Shown here: positions 1-23,888 of the stretch, one piece after another | Layout: every line of letters begins with the position of its first letter | Position numbering within the stretch: the stretch's first letter is position 1 | From: Streptomyces sp. RKAG293 | GTDB lineage: Bacteria; Actinomycetota; Actinomycetes; Streptomycetales; Streptomycetaceae | Reading direction: 5' to 3' | Assembly (NCBI RefSeq): GCF_023701745.1 | Contig: NZ_JAJOZB010000001.1 | Coordinates: 8,851,001 to 8,915,000 of the forward strand | DNA length: 64,000 bases | Made by a program: the position numbers and the translations under genes | The notes under the pieces: generated by a model | Seen by the model: only the letters and a program-made list of their open reading frames with translations | What the model was told of the DNA's origin: nothing | Databases searched by the model: none

Positions 1-31
1 TCATCCCCCGGTACACGACGACGCCGGTCAT
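1..31 (-). CDS. possible start of next leftward gene, cut by window edge
   Basis: An ATG at 31-29 opens a frame with no stop before the left edge (about ten codons, beginning MTGVVVYRG). It lies 40 bp after the stop of the preceding leftward gene and could be the next gene of that operon. Too short to identify; chance is a real alternative. Confidence 0.25.
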   Translation of the reverse strand, partial: MTGVVVYRGM

Positions 32-70
32 CGCCGCCACCCCGTCAGCCGTGATGCGGTGCGCATCCGC

Positions 71-703
71 TCAGCCCCTCAGGCCGTGGACGGCGCAGGC
101 GCGCTCGTACACCTCGGTCAGCAGTGGGTCGACGCCGTGTGCCGAGTTCCGGTAGCGGACCCCGAAACGGCGTGCGTACTCCTCGAACCAGTCCCTGCGA
201 TTCGCGAGGAACAGCACGTCGTGGATGGCCATCGAGCGGATCGCCACCATCGGCACCGGAGCCCAACTGACCTCGAATGCCGGGTTGCGGGCCGCCTTCT
301 CACGGCACTTCTCGTGGAACTGTCCGAGCATCAGCCCGCGGCGCACGCTCTCGGGCTTCAGCGCGCTGTGCGCGGTGTCCAGCAGGTGCAGGTGCTCGGG
401 CGGCAGGTCCGGCAGGACGAGCAGGAGGGAGCGGAGGTTCGGATTGCCGGCCTTCCAGCCGACCTCGCTGAACTCGTCGAGACCGCAGCGCACGATCTCG
501 TCGATGAGCGCCTGGCTCGGGGTGAGCCCGACGAGTCTGACTCTGATCTCCAGCGCGTCGGCGTCCTGGGCCGGGGCGACGAACGGGCACACCGGACCGG
601 ACCGGCCGAGTTCGCTGTGCGGTTGACGGATGTAGCCGCTGAGCCAGTCCTCAACGGCCTCCAGCGTTTTGTCCAAGTCGACTGAGAGCACATTGGTCAA
701 CAT
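71..703 (-). CDS. DUF6875-type protein, copy 1 (actinomycin cluster)
   Basis: A 210-residue soluble protein of unknown function. It carries the motif GPVCPFVAP near residue 37 followed by an RVRLVG strand, which I recognise as the DUF6875 type. There is no signal peptide or membrane segment. The start is the ATG at 703-701, preceded by GAGGA about nine bases upstream; longer frames run into the acmC 3' end and have no better site. It is the last gene seen of the acmB-acmC operon, 58 bp after acmC. It is clearly paralogous (roughly half the residues identical by eye) to the gene at 24449-25081, which closes the divergent operon, so the two copies bracket the synthetase genes in mirror orientation. 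A role in actinomycin biosynthesis, for example in starter-unit or phenoxazinone chemistry, is inference from position only. Confidence 0.75.
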   Translation of the reverse strand: MLTNVLSVDLDKTLEAVEDWLSGYIRQPHSELGRSGPVCPFVAPAQDADALEIRVRLVGLTPSQALIDEIVRCGLDEFSEVGWKAGNPNLRSLLLVLPDLPPEHLHLLDTAHSALKPESVRRGLMLGQFHEKCREKAARNPAFEVSWAPVPMVAIRSMAIHDVLFLANRRDWFEEYARRFGVRYRNSAHGVDPLLTEVYERACAVHGLRG

Positions 704-761
704 CGATATCAGTCCTCGCAGACAGTGAGTGGAAGGGAGCTCAAGTGCGGGCCGGCGGACG

Positions 762-13509
<12,748 letters not shown>

Positions 13510-13513
<4 letters not shown>

Positions 13514-16500
13514 TTCTGGATCCTCCACGCGGCTTCGAGTTGCTCGATGTCGTGCTGGCTGAGGGTGGTCAGGGGGAAGTCCGAAGGCGTGTGGCCGCCG
13601 GTGTCAGCCCGGTCGCCGTGCCGGACCAGGCCGCGGATCGCGCGGAACCAGTCCTCGGCGAGGTCACGGACGTGCTGCTCGGGCCAGAGATCCGGGGCCC
13701 ACGTCCAGACGGCCTCCAGCCAGGGGCCGTCCGGAGTGTCGCGGACCATCGAGTTGACCTCCAGGCCGTGCGCCAGGGCGGTGGCCGGATCGGCGCCGCT
13801 CAGCAGGCCCGCCTCCGGTGCCACCGTCCACGCCGGGTTGCCCGCAACGAGGGGGGTGCCGGCGGAAGGGAAGCGGCCGAGGTAGTTGAACCCCAGCTGG
13901 GGCACCGCGAGCGGGTCCAACTCCGTTTCGGTCGCCGGGTTGAGGTGGCGCAGGAGACCGAAGCCGATGCCCTTGTCGGGCAGCGACCGCAGCTGCTCCT
14001 TGACCCTTTTGAGGGCTTGTCCGAGGACCGGTCCGCCGCCGGTGACCTCTTCCCAACCCAGTGCGCCCGGGTCGATCCGGACGGGATACAGCGAGGTGAA
14101 CCAGCCCACGGTGCGTGACAGATCCGTGTCCGCGATGATCTCCTCGCGGCCGTGACCCTCCACATCCAGCAGCAGTTCGGTGTGCCGCCCGCGGGCATGA
14201 CCGCGGCGCCACTGGGCGACCGCCAGGGCGAGTGCGGTCAGCAGGACGTCGTTGACCCCGGCGTGGAAGGCCGCGGGCACGGTCGTCAAGAGCGAGGTGG
14301 TGACATCGGGTGGCAGGGACAGGCTGAGGTCACGGGCCCGGCCGACGGTGTCCCGCCCTGGATCCAGCCGGTCAGCGGTCAGTGGTGGGTCGGCGGAGGC
14401 CAGCAGATCGGCCCACAGCCTCACCTCCGCGGCACGAGCCGGATGGCGGGCCTCCGCCGTCAGCAGGCGGGACCAGCGCTGCAGCGAGGTGTGCACCGGC
14501 TCCAGCCCGGGGAGCCGGCCGTGCGTGACCGCCTCCCAGCCGGCGACCAGGTCCGCAAGCAGAAGCCGCCAGGACACCCCGTCCACCACCAGGTGGTTGA
14601 CCAGGAACAGCAGCCGGCCGGCACGACTGGGCCCGGCGTCGAACCAGACCGCCTGGAGCAGCACCCCCCGCTCCGCCGACAGGCGGGCGGCCGCCCTCCC
14701 CAGATGATCCCGTACCAGCGCCTCGTCGAAGGTGCCGCCGCCCACGTCGACACGGTGCACCAGATCGACGGCCGACACGGCGCCGACCGGAAGGACTTCC
14801 AGCGACCACGGCCGGCCGCTGGCGCGGCTCGGGGTCCGGGTCAGTCGCAGCGCGTCATGGTGGTCCACGAGCGCCTGGACGGCCGCGGTGAGGCGATCCT
14901 CGCCCAACTCGGCCGGCACCTGCAGCAGCATCGCCTGGTAGAACGGGTCGATGGCGCCGCCGCGCTCGTCGAACCAGAGCATGATCGGTGTGGGCTCCAC
15001 GGTACCGACGCCCGATCCGTCGGGCTCCGCAGCGGACGGGGACAAGTCCTCGGCGACATCCGCCAGTCCTGCCACGGTCCGCTGCTCGAAGATGTCCCGG
15101 ACCGCGAAACCGACCCCTGCCGTGCGCGCCAGGCTGACCAGGCGGATCGAGATGATGCTGTCCCCGCCGAGCGCGAAGAAGTCGTCATCCAGCCCGACCC
15201 GGTCCACACCCAGGGCCTGCGTGAACAGCTCACCCAGCAGCCGCTCGCGCGCCGTCCGCAGCTCGCGTCCCGGCGCTTGCGCCTGGGGAGCCGGGTCAGG
15301 ATCGGGCAGCGCGGCATGGTCAAGCTTGCCGTTGGCAGTCAGCGGCAACCTGTCCAGCTGGATGAACACCGACGGCAGCATGTAGTCCGGCAGCCGCCTG
15401 CGGGCGAACTCACGCAGGCTCTCCGCAGGCAGTTCGTTGGTGGCAGCGACGTACGCGATGAGGCGGATCGTGCCTGGTTGGTTTTCGTGGGTGATGACGG
15501 CGGCTTGGGTGATGTCGGGGTGGTCGGTGAGGATCTTTTCGATTTCGCCGGGTTCGATGCGGAAGCCGCGGATTTTGATTTGGTGGTCGGCGCGGCCGGT
15601 GTATTCGAGGTTGCCGTCGGGGTTCCAGTGGGCGAGGTCGCCGGTGCGGTACATCCGTTCGCCGGGTTCCAGGCTGAACGGGTCGGCGGTGAAGCGTTCT
15701 GCGGTGATGGCGGGTTGGTTGAGGTAGCCGTGGGCGAGGCCGGTGCCGGCGATGTAGAGCTCGCCGGTGACGCCGGGCGGGACGGGTTGGAGGTGGTTGT
15801 CGAGGATGTAGGTGCGGGTGTTGGCCATGGGGCGGCCGATGGGGACGGTGGTGTTGCCGGTGTAGGGGCGGGGGATGGGGTGGCAGGTGGCGAAGGTGGT
15901 GGTTTCGGTGGGTCCGTAGCCGTCGACCACGGTGGTGGTGGGGCAGACCTCTTGCAGGCGTTGGACGGAGGTGCCGGAGACCGCTTCGCCGCCGGTCCAG
16001 ATCTGATGGACGCCGGTGAGGGTTTCGGGGTGGTGTTCGGTCATGACGTTGAACAGGGAGCTGGTGAGCCATGTAGCGGTGACGTGGTGGTCGGTGATGG
16101 TTTTCTGCAGTTGGGGGATGTCGAGGTCGCCGGCGGGGGCGATGACGATGGCTCCGCCGTTGAGGAGCGGGACCCAGACCTCGTAGGTGGAGGCGTCGAA
16201 AGCGGGGGGTGAGTGGTGCAGCACGCGTTGGTGTGCGGTGGTGTCGAAGCGGGGGTCGAGGGCGAGTGAGGTGACGTTGCGGTGGCTGACGACAACACCT
16301 TTGGGGGTGCCGGTGGAGCCGGAGGTGTACATCACGTAGGCGGCGGCATCCGGGTGGACAGTGACGTCGGGTGCGTGGTGGCTTTCGCCGTCGAACTGGG
16401 CCGGGTCGGTTTCGGTGATGACGAGGTGCGGTGTTGCGGTAGGGAGTGCGGTTCGTGAGGCGGTGTCGGTGAGGACGAGTGTGGTGTTGGTCTGTTCGAG

Positions 16501-19500
16501 GATGTGGTGGATGCGCTCACTCGGATAGCGGGCGTCGAGGGGGACGTAGACGGCGCCGGCCTTCATGAGGGCGAGGAGGGTGGTGATGGTCTCGGGTGAG
16601 CGTTGGAGCAGGACAGCGACGGCATCGCCGGGGCGGACTCCGCGGGCGATGAGGTGATGCGCGAGTTGGTTGGCGCGAGTGTTGAGCTCCGCGTACGACA
16701 GTGTGGCGTCGTCGGTCACGACGGCGGGAGCTTCCGGGGTCTTCGCCACTTGCCGGCTGAAGAGGTCGGCCAGGGAGGCCTCGGGCAGGGGCAGGGCGGT
16801 GTCCTGCCAAGTGTGGAGGAGCTGGTGGTGCTCGGTGGGGGTGAGGACGTTGATGGTGCTGAGCGGCTGGTCGGGGTGGGTGGTAGCGGCGTTGAGGAGT
16901 TGGATCCACCGGTCGAACAGGGCATGGACGGTAGGTGGGTCATAGAGATCGCTGGAGTACTCGACAACGCCGCCGATGCCCTGCGGCTCGCCGTTGGGCC
17001 CGCGTTGCTCGGCGAGGCCGAAGAACAAGTCGAACTTTGCCGTCCCGGTCCTGCCCAGCTCGACACCAGCACGCACTCCGGGAAGCTCCAACGAACTCAC
17101 GGGTGCGTTTTGGAGGGCGAGCATGATTTGGAAGAGGGGGTGGTGGGCGAGGGTGCGGGTGGGGTTGAGGATTTCGACGAGGTATTCGAAGGGGACGTCT
17201 TGGTGGGCGTAGGCGGCGAGTGAGGTTTCGCGGACCTGGTTGAGGAGTTGGGTGAAGGTGGGGTCGCCGGTGGTGTCGGTGCGCAGCACGAGGGTGTTGA
17301 CGAAGAACCCGATGAGGTGGTCGAGGTTCTGGTCGGTGCGCCCGGCGATGGGACTGCCGAGGGGGATGTCGTGTCCGGCGCCGAGGCGGGTCAGGAGCGA
17401 GGCGAGTCCGGCTTGGAGGACCATGAACAGGCTGGTGCCGGTGGATCGGGCGAGGTCGGCGAGGCGTTGGTGGAGTTCGGGGTTGATGGTGACGGTGACG
17501 TAGTCGCCGCGGTAGGTCATCACGGCGGGACGGGGCCGGTCGGTGGGGATGCTCAGCTGGTCGGGAAGACCGGCCAGAGTGCTCGTCCAGTAGTCGATCT
17601 GGGTCGCGAAGAGACTGTCGGGGTCGTTCTGATCGCCGAGGAGTTCGTTCTGCCACAGGGTGTAGTCCGCGTACTGCACCGGCAGCGGAACCCAGTGAGG
17701 GGACTCGCCCTGGGTGCGGGCGGTGTAGGCGTGGGTGAGGTCAGCGGCGAGGGGTCCCAGTGACCAGCCGTCGCCCGCGATGTGGTGGACGACCAGCAGT
17801 AGGACATGTTCCTGGGGGGAGACCTCGAAGAGGTCGGCGCGCAGCGGAGGTTCGACGGCCAGGTCGAACGCATGACGGGCTGCCTGGAGAAGAACATCGT
17901 CCAGTTCGGACTCAGTGGTTTCGGTGATGGGCAGGTCCATGGTCGCTATGTCGAGCACCCGTTGAAACGGGGTGCCGTCGACCTCGGGCAGGACCGTGCG
18001 CAGGCTCTCGTGCCGGGCGACGAGGTCTCCGAGCGCGGTGCGCAGCGAGTCCCGGTCCAACTGGCCGGTGAACCGCAGTACGAGGGGAATGTTGTAGGTG
18101 GCGCTGGGCCCTTCCATCTGGTGGATGAACCACAACCTGCGCTGGGCGAACGACAGCGGCATGGCCTCAGGCCGCTCCCGCGCGGTGAGCGCCAGTCGTC
18201 CAGGCCCAGCGGTATCGAGCAGGGCCGCCACCGCCGCCGGCGTCGGGCCCTCGAAGAGGGTGCGTAGACCGATCTCGACGCCGAAGACCGACCGGATCTG
18301 CGCGATGAGGCGGGTGGCGAGGAGTGAGTGCCCGCCGAGGTCGAAGAAATCGTCGTCGACCCCGGCCCGCGGCAGACCCAGTACCTGTGCGAACAGGTCG
18401 CAGACGATCTGCTCCTGCGGAGTACGGGCCTCCCGGCCCGACCCGACCGACGCGAAGTCCGGAGCCGGCAGGGCGGCACGGTCGAGCTTGCCATTAGAGG
18501 TCAGCGGCAGGCGATCGAGCAGGATCACGGCCGAGGGGACCATGTGCTCGGGCAGACTCAGTTGCGCGAAATCCCTTACCTGCTGCGGTAGAAGAGCATC
18601 CCGTGCCACCACATACGCCACCAGGCGGGAGTCACCAGGCCGTTCCTCGTATACGACCGCGGTCGCCTGAGCCACCGACGGATGAGCGGACAACGCCGCC
18701 TCGACCTCACCGAGTTCAATGCGGAAACCGCGAATCTTGACCTGGTGGTCGGCGCGGCCGACGAACTCCATCTCACCGTCGGAGTTCCAGCGCACAATGT
18801 CGCCTGTGCGGTACATCCGTCCGCCGGGCTCCAAGCCGTACGGGTCGGCGACGAAACGCTCAGCCGTCAGAGCGGAACGGCCGAGGTATCCGCGGGCCAC
18901 GCCTGCCCCGGCGATGTACAGCTCACCCACGACACCGGGCGCCACCAACTGCAGCCCGCCGTCCAGCACATAGGTGCGCAGGTCGGGGATGCCGACGCCG
19001 ATCACGCTCGCTGCCTCGTTGTTCACCCGGTCACGGGTCAGCGGCTGATAGGTCACGTGCACCGTGGTCTCGGTGATGCCGTACATGTTGACCAGCACCG
19101 GTGCATCGTCGGGGTGCCGCAGGTACCAGTCGGCCAGGCGGGAGGGCTGTAGCGCCTCGCCGCCGAACACCACAACGCGCAAACTGAGCTGTCGGGCCGG
19201 CCGGGACGGGTCCGCATCGGCCTGCGCCAACTGGTAGAAGGCCGACGGCGTTTGGTTGAGAACGGTGACACCTTGGTCGGCGAGCAGGTCCAGGAACGCC
19301 CCCGGCGTTCGGCTGACCTCGAAGGGCACCACGACCAGTCGGCCGCCGTGCAGCAGCGGTCCCCAGAGCTCCCAGACCGAGAAGTCGAAGGCGTAGGAGT
19401 GGAACAGCGTCCAGACGTCGTCCGCGCCGAAGCCGAACCACTGGCGGGTGGCGTCGAACAGCCTGACCACGTTCCGGTGAGTGTTGACGACGCCTTTGGG

Positions 19501-21366
19501 GCGGCCGGTGGAGCCGGAGGTGTAGATGATGTAGGCGGGGTGGTGGGGGGTGAGGGGGGTGGTGCGGTCGTGGTCGGTGGGGTTGTGGGTGGGTTGGTGG
19601 GTGAGGTTGGTCTGGTGGGTGGGTTGGTCGAGGTGGAGGGTGGGGGTGGTGTGGTGGGGGAGGTTGTTCTGGGTTGTGGTGGTGAGGGTGAGGGTGGGTT
19701 GGGCGTCGGTAATCATGTGGGTGAGGCGTGGGGTGGGGTATTGGGGGTCGAGGGGGAGGTAGGCGGCGCCTGTTTTGAGGACGGCGAGGATGGCGGTGAC
19801 GAGGTCGGTGGTGCGGGGCAGGGCGAGGGCGACGTTGTCTTCCGGGCCGATGCCGTGGCTGATGAGGAGGTGGGCGAGGCGGTTGGCCCGGGTGTTGAGT
19901 TCGGTATAGGTGAGGGTGGTGTCGTCGCATGTCACGGCTATCGCGTCTGGTGCACGGTCGACCTGCGCCTCGAACAACCCCGGCAGTGTGGTCTCCGCGA
20001 CCGGCGGAGCGTCCGCGGCGATACCCAGCAGGGTCGTGCGGTCCTCGTCGGTGAGCAGGTCGATCCGGCCGACCGCTTGGGCGGGATCGGCCGTGGTCAC
20101 GGCCAGTAACACGGTGAGCAGGCGCTGATGATGAGCGGCCAGCTCGCCCGCCGAGCAGATTTCGGGGTGGGCATTGACATCGACCTTGAGCCCGGTCCCG
20201 TCGCGCCGGTCCCACACCGCGACCGTGAAGTCGCCCACCAGGCCCGAGGACAGGTTGTGCGCGGTGGTGGGCAGGCCGGCGAAGTCCAGCACGTAGTCGA
20301 AGGACATCACGTTGACGACCGGTGCGTACCACGTTCCCAGACTGCCCGGCAGGTCCAGGTCCCGTTGCAGGTCCTCGGCCCGGTACCGCTGGTGCCTGCC
20401 GAGCTCGACCACCCGGTCCGCGATCTGTCCGAGGAGTTCACCGAGTGACAGATCCGGTCGGAACGAGAGCCGCAGCGGAAGGACGTTGGAAGCCATGCCG
20501 GGAGTACGGCGCTGGAGCTGGTCCAGACGCCCGGTCACCGGCAGGCCGAGCACCACGCACGATGAGCCGGTCATCCGATGGAGATAGACGGCTGTTGCCG
20601 CGATGACCAGGTGCGACCAAGGGGCCCGGGCGCGCCGCGCCGCCGTGCGCAATTCGCTGAGCTCCACGGGACCCAGGCCGGCTGTCCGCCGAAGGTAGTG
20701 CTGCGGGGTGGTCGACGGCCGGTCGACGAACCCGGTCGGCTCGGGGCGGTCGGCGAACTGCTCCGTCCAGTAGTCCCGGTCGAGGGCGAATTGTTGGGAA
20801 TAGCGGTACTTCTCATCGGCGGCCAACAACTCGTGCAGCGGGCTGAAGGGGCTCGGTTTCACCGGTCGGTCCTGGACGAGGGCGGTGTAGACCTCGGCGA
20901 CCCGGCGGGTGATCAGTAGTGCTCCGAAGGCGTCCATCACGGCGTGGTGGTAGCCCTGGTACCAGTAGAAGCGGTCGGGGCCCAGGCGGAGCAGCGCGTA
21001 CTCGAAGAGCCGGTCACTGGAGAGGTCCATCGGCCGGGCCACCGCGGCTTCCAGCCATGCGTGGGCGGCTCGCTCGGGGTCAGGCTCGGTGCTGAGATCG
21101 ATCACCGCGGGCGCCCAGTCACCGAGCCCGTGGAGGACCTGCCGGCCGTCGCCGCGCTCTTCGACGAAGCGGACGTGCAGCGCCTCCGTCTCGGAGACGA
21201 CCCGCAGTAATGCCTGCTCGAAGAGCACCGGATCCACGCGTCCGTGGATTTCCAGATAGTCGCCCACCCGGAACACCCGGTTGGCTCCCGCCAACCGCTG
21301 TTCGGCCATCCATATCTCGCGTTGCGCGGCCGTGAGCGGCAGTGTGGCGCCAGCACTGATGGACAA
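13510..21366 (-). CDS. acmB: actinomycin synthetase II: NRPS modules Thr and D-Val
   Basis: An NRPS of 2618 residues with two modules: C ~1-442, A ~459-962, T ~982-1052, C ~1069-1512, A ~1525-2019, T ~2032-2105 (GGDSI), E ~2122-2575 (NHLVVDGVSW, then EGHGRE). The first C domain resembles that of EntF, which takes an aryl acid from a separate carrier protein, and so should accept the starter from AcmD. Its catalytic motif reads HHAVMDA, with Ala where Gly is usual. A-domain codes: DFWNVGMVHK (threonine) and DAYWWGGTFK (valine-like). The final E domain makes D-Val for the DCL-type first C domain of AcmC. I chose the TTG at 21366-21364 because GGAGG lies seven bases upstream and the protein then begins just before the first C-domain motif. 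It overlaps acmC by 4 bp. Confidence 0.95.
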
Positions 21367-21943
21367 GTCCCCACCTCCGGAATATCCCCCGTGCTGATAT
21401 TTCCCGGGGGAGAAAAGTAAAAGACAGCCTGACAGCCGTGAAGACAATGAGAAAGCGCGACAGGACATCGGAGAATTCGCGACCTCCTGACCGTAGGAAC
21501 GGTGGGTCGCCTCGTACACCGGAACCGGCGCAACTGCCCTGAATCAAAATCCCTAGAAACCTAACCCGAGGGCACTGGGCGGTCAAGGAGATCAATGTCG
21601 GAGGTCTCGCATTTGTCCCGCCGGCGGGACAACAGGCGTACGCCGAAGCCGGCGGAACCCTGTGGGTGCGGTGCCCCGCAGGACGGTTCGACAACGATCC
21701 CCGCAGGTGCGCGCCGCCAGGGACTCCCTCGTGCCGGGAGTGCGAACAGCTCCTGCTGCCGCGCCGGTCACGTCACGCGCCGGGTCACCCAGCGGCGCAT
21801 CGCGCCGAATGCCGGCTCCGTCCGAAGGGGTCCCGGTGGGTTGGTGGCGTGCTTGCTCGGCGTTTCTCGGCGGTGCTAACTTCACCGTCATCAAATGCCG
21901 GAGCGAATAGTGCGCGGCCCGGTTTTCTCGTAAGGATGCGTTT
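21367..21943. promoter_or_regulatory. 577-bp divergent control region between acmB and acmA
   Basis: No convincing coding frame on either strand. It must hold the promoters for both actinomycin operons. Near the acmB start, an inverted repeat pairs CCCCCG with CGGGGG about 13 bases apart in the leader. Farther out lies a perfect 20-bp palindrome, listed separately. The acmA start has AAGGA nine bases upstream. I could not place -35/-10 boxes with confidence. Confidence 0.7.
21613..21632. promoter_or_regulatory. perfect 20-bp palindrome, candidate operator
   Basis: TTGTCCCGCCGGCGGGACAA is fully self-complementary with no loop, which suits a dimeric regulator better than a terminator (no spacer, no T run). 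It sits about 250 bp upstream of acmB and 310 bp upstream of acmA. The cognate regulator is not in the window; a TetR-type cluster regulator would be a reasonable guess. Confidence 0.55.
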
Positions 21944-23347
21944 ATGGCGGATGCATGGTGGGGAGAACACCTGCTGGGGCGAGGAGCCGACGACGAGCTG
22001 TGGGCGATTTCCAGTTCCCCCGTCACCCGCGGCGAACTCCGAGCAGCGGTCAGTGGCCTTGCCGGAAATTTTCGGGAGCACGGTATTGCCGACGGCAGCT
22101 CCGTTCTCCTGCGTATGAAGCCGAGTTTCACGTATCTGCAAGTACTGCTGGCTCTGTGGAGCCGCGGGGCACGGGTCATTCTGGTCGACTTCCGGCTGAG
22201 GCCGGCTGAGTACGAGCCGCTGGTGGAGCTGGTGCGCCCCCAGTACCTGGTAGTGGCGGCCGGGGCTGATGGGCCGGTGGCCGGATTCCGTCAGGAGTCC
22301 GCGTTCACGGTCCAGCGGCTGTCGAACGGCCGGCCGGCCGACGGCGACATCCGCCTGGTGCAGTTCAGCTCGGGTTCGACGGGCAGGCCGAAGGTCATCG
22401 GTCGGCCGGCGGACTCCGTGCTGGCCGAGCTCGACCGGCACGCCGCACTCCCCGGGATACCTGGCAAGGGCGACCGGGTCCTCCTGCTGAACTCCGTCAT
22501 GCACAACATGGGTTTGGTCAGCGGCGTGCTGCATGCGCTGCTGTCCGGGGCGACGCTCGTCGTCCCACCGACGCTCCGCCCCACCGAGGTGGTGCGGCTG
22601 ATGGCAGCCGCCGAGATCTCCGCCGTGTACGGGACGCCCGCCCACTACGAACTCCTGGTGCGCACGCGGGATCGGCCGGACCTGCCCGCGCTGCGGCTGG
22701 CCGTCTCGGGCGGTGAGCGGGTTCCGCAGGAGACCTACGAGCAGTTCCGTGAGCGCTTCGGCCTGCCGATCAGCCAGGTCTACGGCCTGACCGAGATCGG
22801 GCTGATCGCGGGCGACCTCTCCGGGACGTGCCTGCCCCCACAGGTGGGGCCGCCGGTGCCGGGCGCCGAGGTGAAAGTGGTCGACGAGGAACTGTACGTC
22901 CGGATGGACCGCTCGCCGTACCTCTACGGCGAACATGCCGACCGCTTCAGGGACGGCTGGCTGCGGACCTTCGACCGGTTTCACCAGGACCCGACGACCG
23001 GGGTGCTGACCATGCTCGGCCGGACCGACTCGCTCGTCGTCGTCGGCGGGTTGAAGGTCGACCTCACCGAGGTGGAGGCGGCGCTGCTGAGCCATCCCCG
23101 GGTGACCGATGCCGTGGTGACCCACGCGGACGCCATCGAGGCGTTCGTGGGAGCCCATGAGGCGGTCACCACGGACGAACTCACCGTCTGGTGCCGGGAA
23201 CGGTTGAGTGCGGTGAAAATCCCCAGGCGGTTCTTTGTGACGCGGCAGCTGCCCCGGAACTCGATGGGAAAGCTGACCCGCGACCGCGCATTGATGCATG
23301 AGTACGTCACGTCGGAAGCATCGTCGAATCCATGGGACACAGCATGA
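21944..23347 (+). CDS. acmA: 4-methyl-3-hydroxyanthranilate AMP ligase (actinomycin synthetase I)
   Basis: An ANL-superfamily adenylating enzyme of 467 residues. Motif FSSGSTGRPK near residue 143, VYGLTEIG near residue 279, and a C-terminal lobe ending with NSMGKLTRD that holds the expected catalytic lysine. It lacks carrier and condensation domains, so it acts as a stand-alone ligase. By position and by the actinomycin assignment of the synthetases it should activate 4-methyl-3-hydroxyanthranilic acid and load it on AcmD. AAGGA lies nine bases before the ATG. The stop overlaps the acmD start (ATGA), so the two are translationally coupled. The exact aryl acid is inferred from context, not from the pocket residues. 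Confidence 0.9.
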   Translation: MADAWWGEHLLGRGADDELWAISSSPVTRGELRAAVSGLAGNFREHGIADGSSVLLRMKPSFTYLQVLLALWSRGARVILVDFRLRPAEYEPLVELVRPQYLVVAAGADGPVAGFRQESAFTVQRLSNGRPADGDIRLVQFSSGSTGRPKVIGRPADSVLAELDRHAALPGIPGKGDRVLLLNSVMHNMGLVSGVLHALLSGATLVVPPTLRPTEVVRLMAAAEISAVYGTPAHYELLVRTRDRPDLPALRLAVSGGERVPQETYEQFRERFGLPISQVYGLTEIGLIAGDLSGTCLPPQVGPPVPGAEVKVVDEELYVRMDRSPYLYGEHADRFRDGWLRTFDRFHQDPTTGVLTMLGRTDSLVVVGGLKVDLTEVEAALLSHPRVTDAVVTHADAIEAFVGAHEAVTTDELTVWCRERLSAVKIPRRFFVTRQLPRNSMGKLTRDRALMHEYVTSEASSNPWDTA

Positions 23348-23580
23348 TCTCAAAGAGTGACATCAGAGTGATCCTGTCCGAGAACGCCGGTCTCGGGCCC
23401 CCGGAAGAGTTTCCCGACGACGCCGAGTTGGTGATCGACTCGCTCACTCTGCTCGTCCTCCAACACGTGCTGGAGGAGAAGCACGGTGTGGTCATGGACC
23501 CGCAGTTCGAGGACATGGAGCTGTTCACCTCGATCAACGGGATTCACAAGTACGTGATGAAGGTCCTGGACGAGGAATGA
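23344..23580 (+). CDS. acmD: 4-MHA aryl carrier protein
   Basis: A 78-residue stand-alone carrier protein. Ser33 in VIDSLTL is the expected phosphopantetheine site, inside an acidic four-helix-type sequence. Starting at 23344 gives an ATGA overlap with acmA; an in-frame ATG at 23332 is possible but less natural. It should carry the activated starter to the first condensation domain of AcmB. The size suits the small free carrier protein known from actinomycin producers. Confidence 0.9.
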   Translation: MISKSDIRVILSENAGLGPPEEFPDDAELVIDSLTLLVLQHVLEEKHGVVMDPQFEDMELFTSINGIHKYVMKVLDEE

Positions 23581-23678
23581 CGAATCCGGCCGGCCTTGTC
23601 CGGTGCGGGCATGAAGCATGCCGCGCACCTGCAGCATGCGCAGCCACCCGAACCTGACCATTTCTATAGGGAGAAACG

Positions 23679-23879
23679 ATGGCCAACCCTTTCGAGAACC
23701 CTGACGGCAGCTACCTCGTACTCGTCAACAACGAGGGCCAGCACTCGCTGTGGCCCGCATTCGCCGAAGTGCCCGCGGGATGGACGGTCGCCCTCGCCGA
23801 GACCGACCGCCAGTCCTGCCTCGACCATGTCGAGGAGCACTGGACCGACATACGCCCCCTCAGCCTCGTACGCCGATAG
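23679..23879 (+). CDS. acmR: MbtH-like protein
   Basis: A 66-residue MbtH-family protein with the diagnostic core NNEGQHSLWPAF followed by VPAGW. MbtH proteins bind NRPS adenylation domains and are often needed for their folding or activity; its partners here would be the AcmB and AcmC A domains. AGGGAG lies upstream of the ATG. It is 98 bp downstream of acmD and nine bases upstream of the next gene, so it belongs to the same rightward operon. Confidence 0.93.
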   Translation: MANPFENPDGSYLVLVNNEGQHSLWPAFAEVPAGWTVALAETDRQSCLDHVEEHWTDIRPLSLVRR

Positions 23880-23888
23880 GAGAACGCG

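Noticed and set aside
14152..16212. Plus-strand frame of 686 residues opposite acmB
   Set aside because: Antisense shadow of the E and A domains; no recognisable domain and repeats the composition of other shadows.
21592..22179. Leftward frame across the acm control region
   Set aside because: Arg/Pro/Ser-rich, runs into acmA in antisense and has no domain; treated as non-coding.
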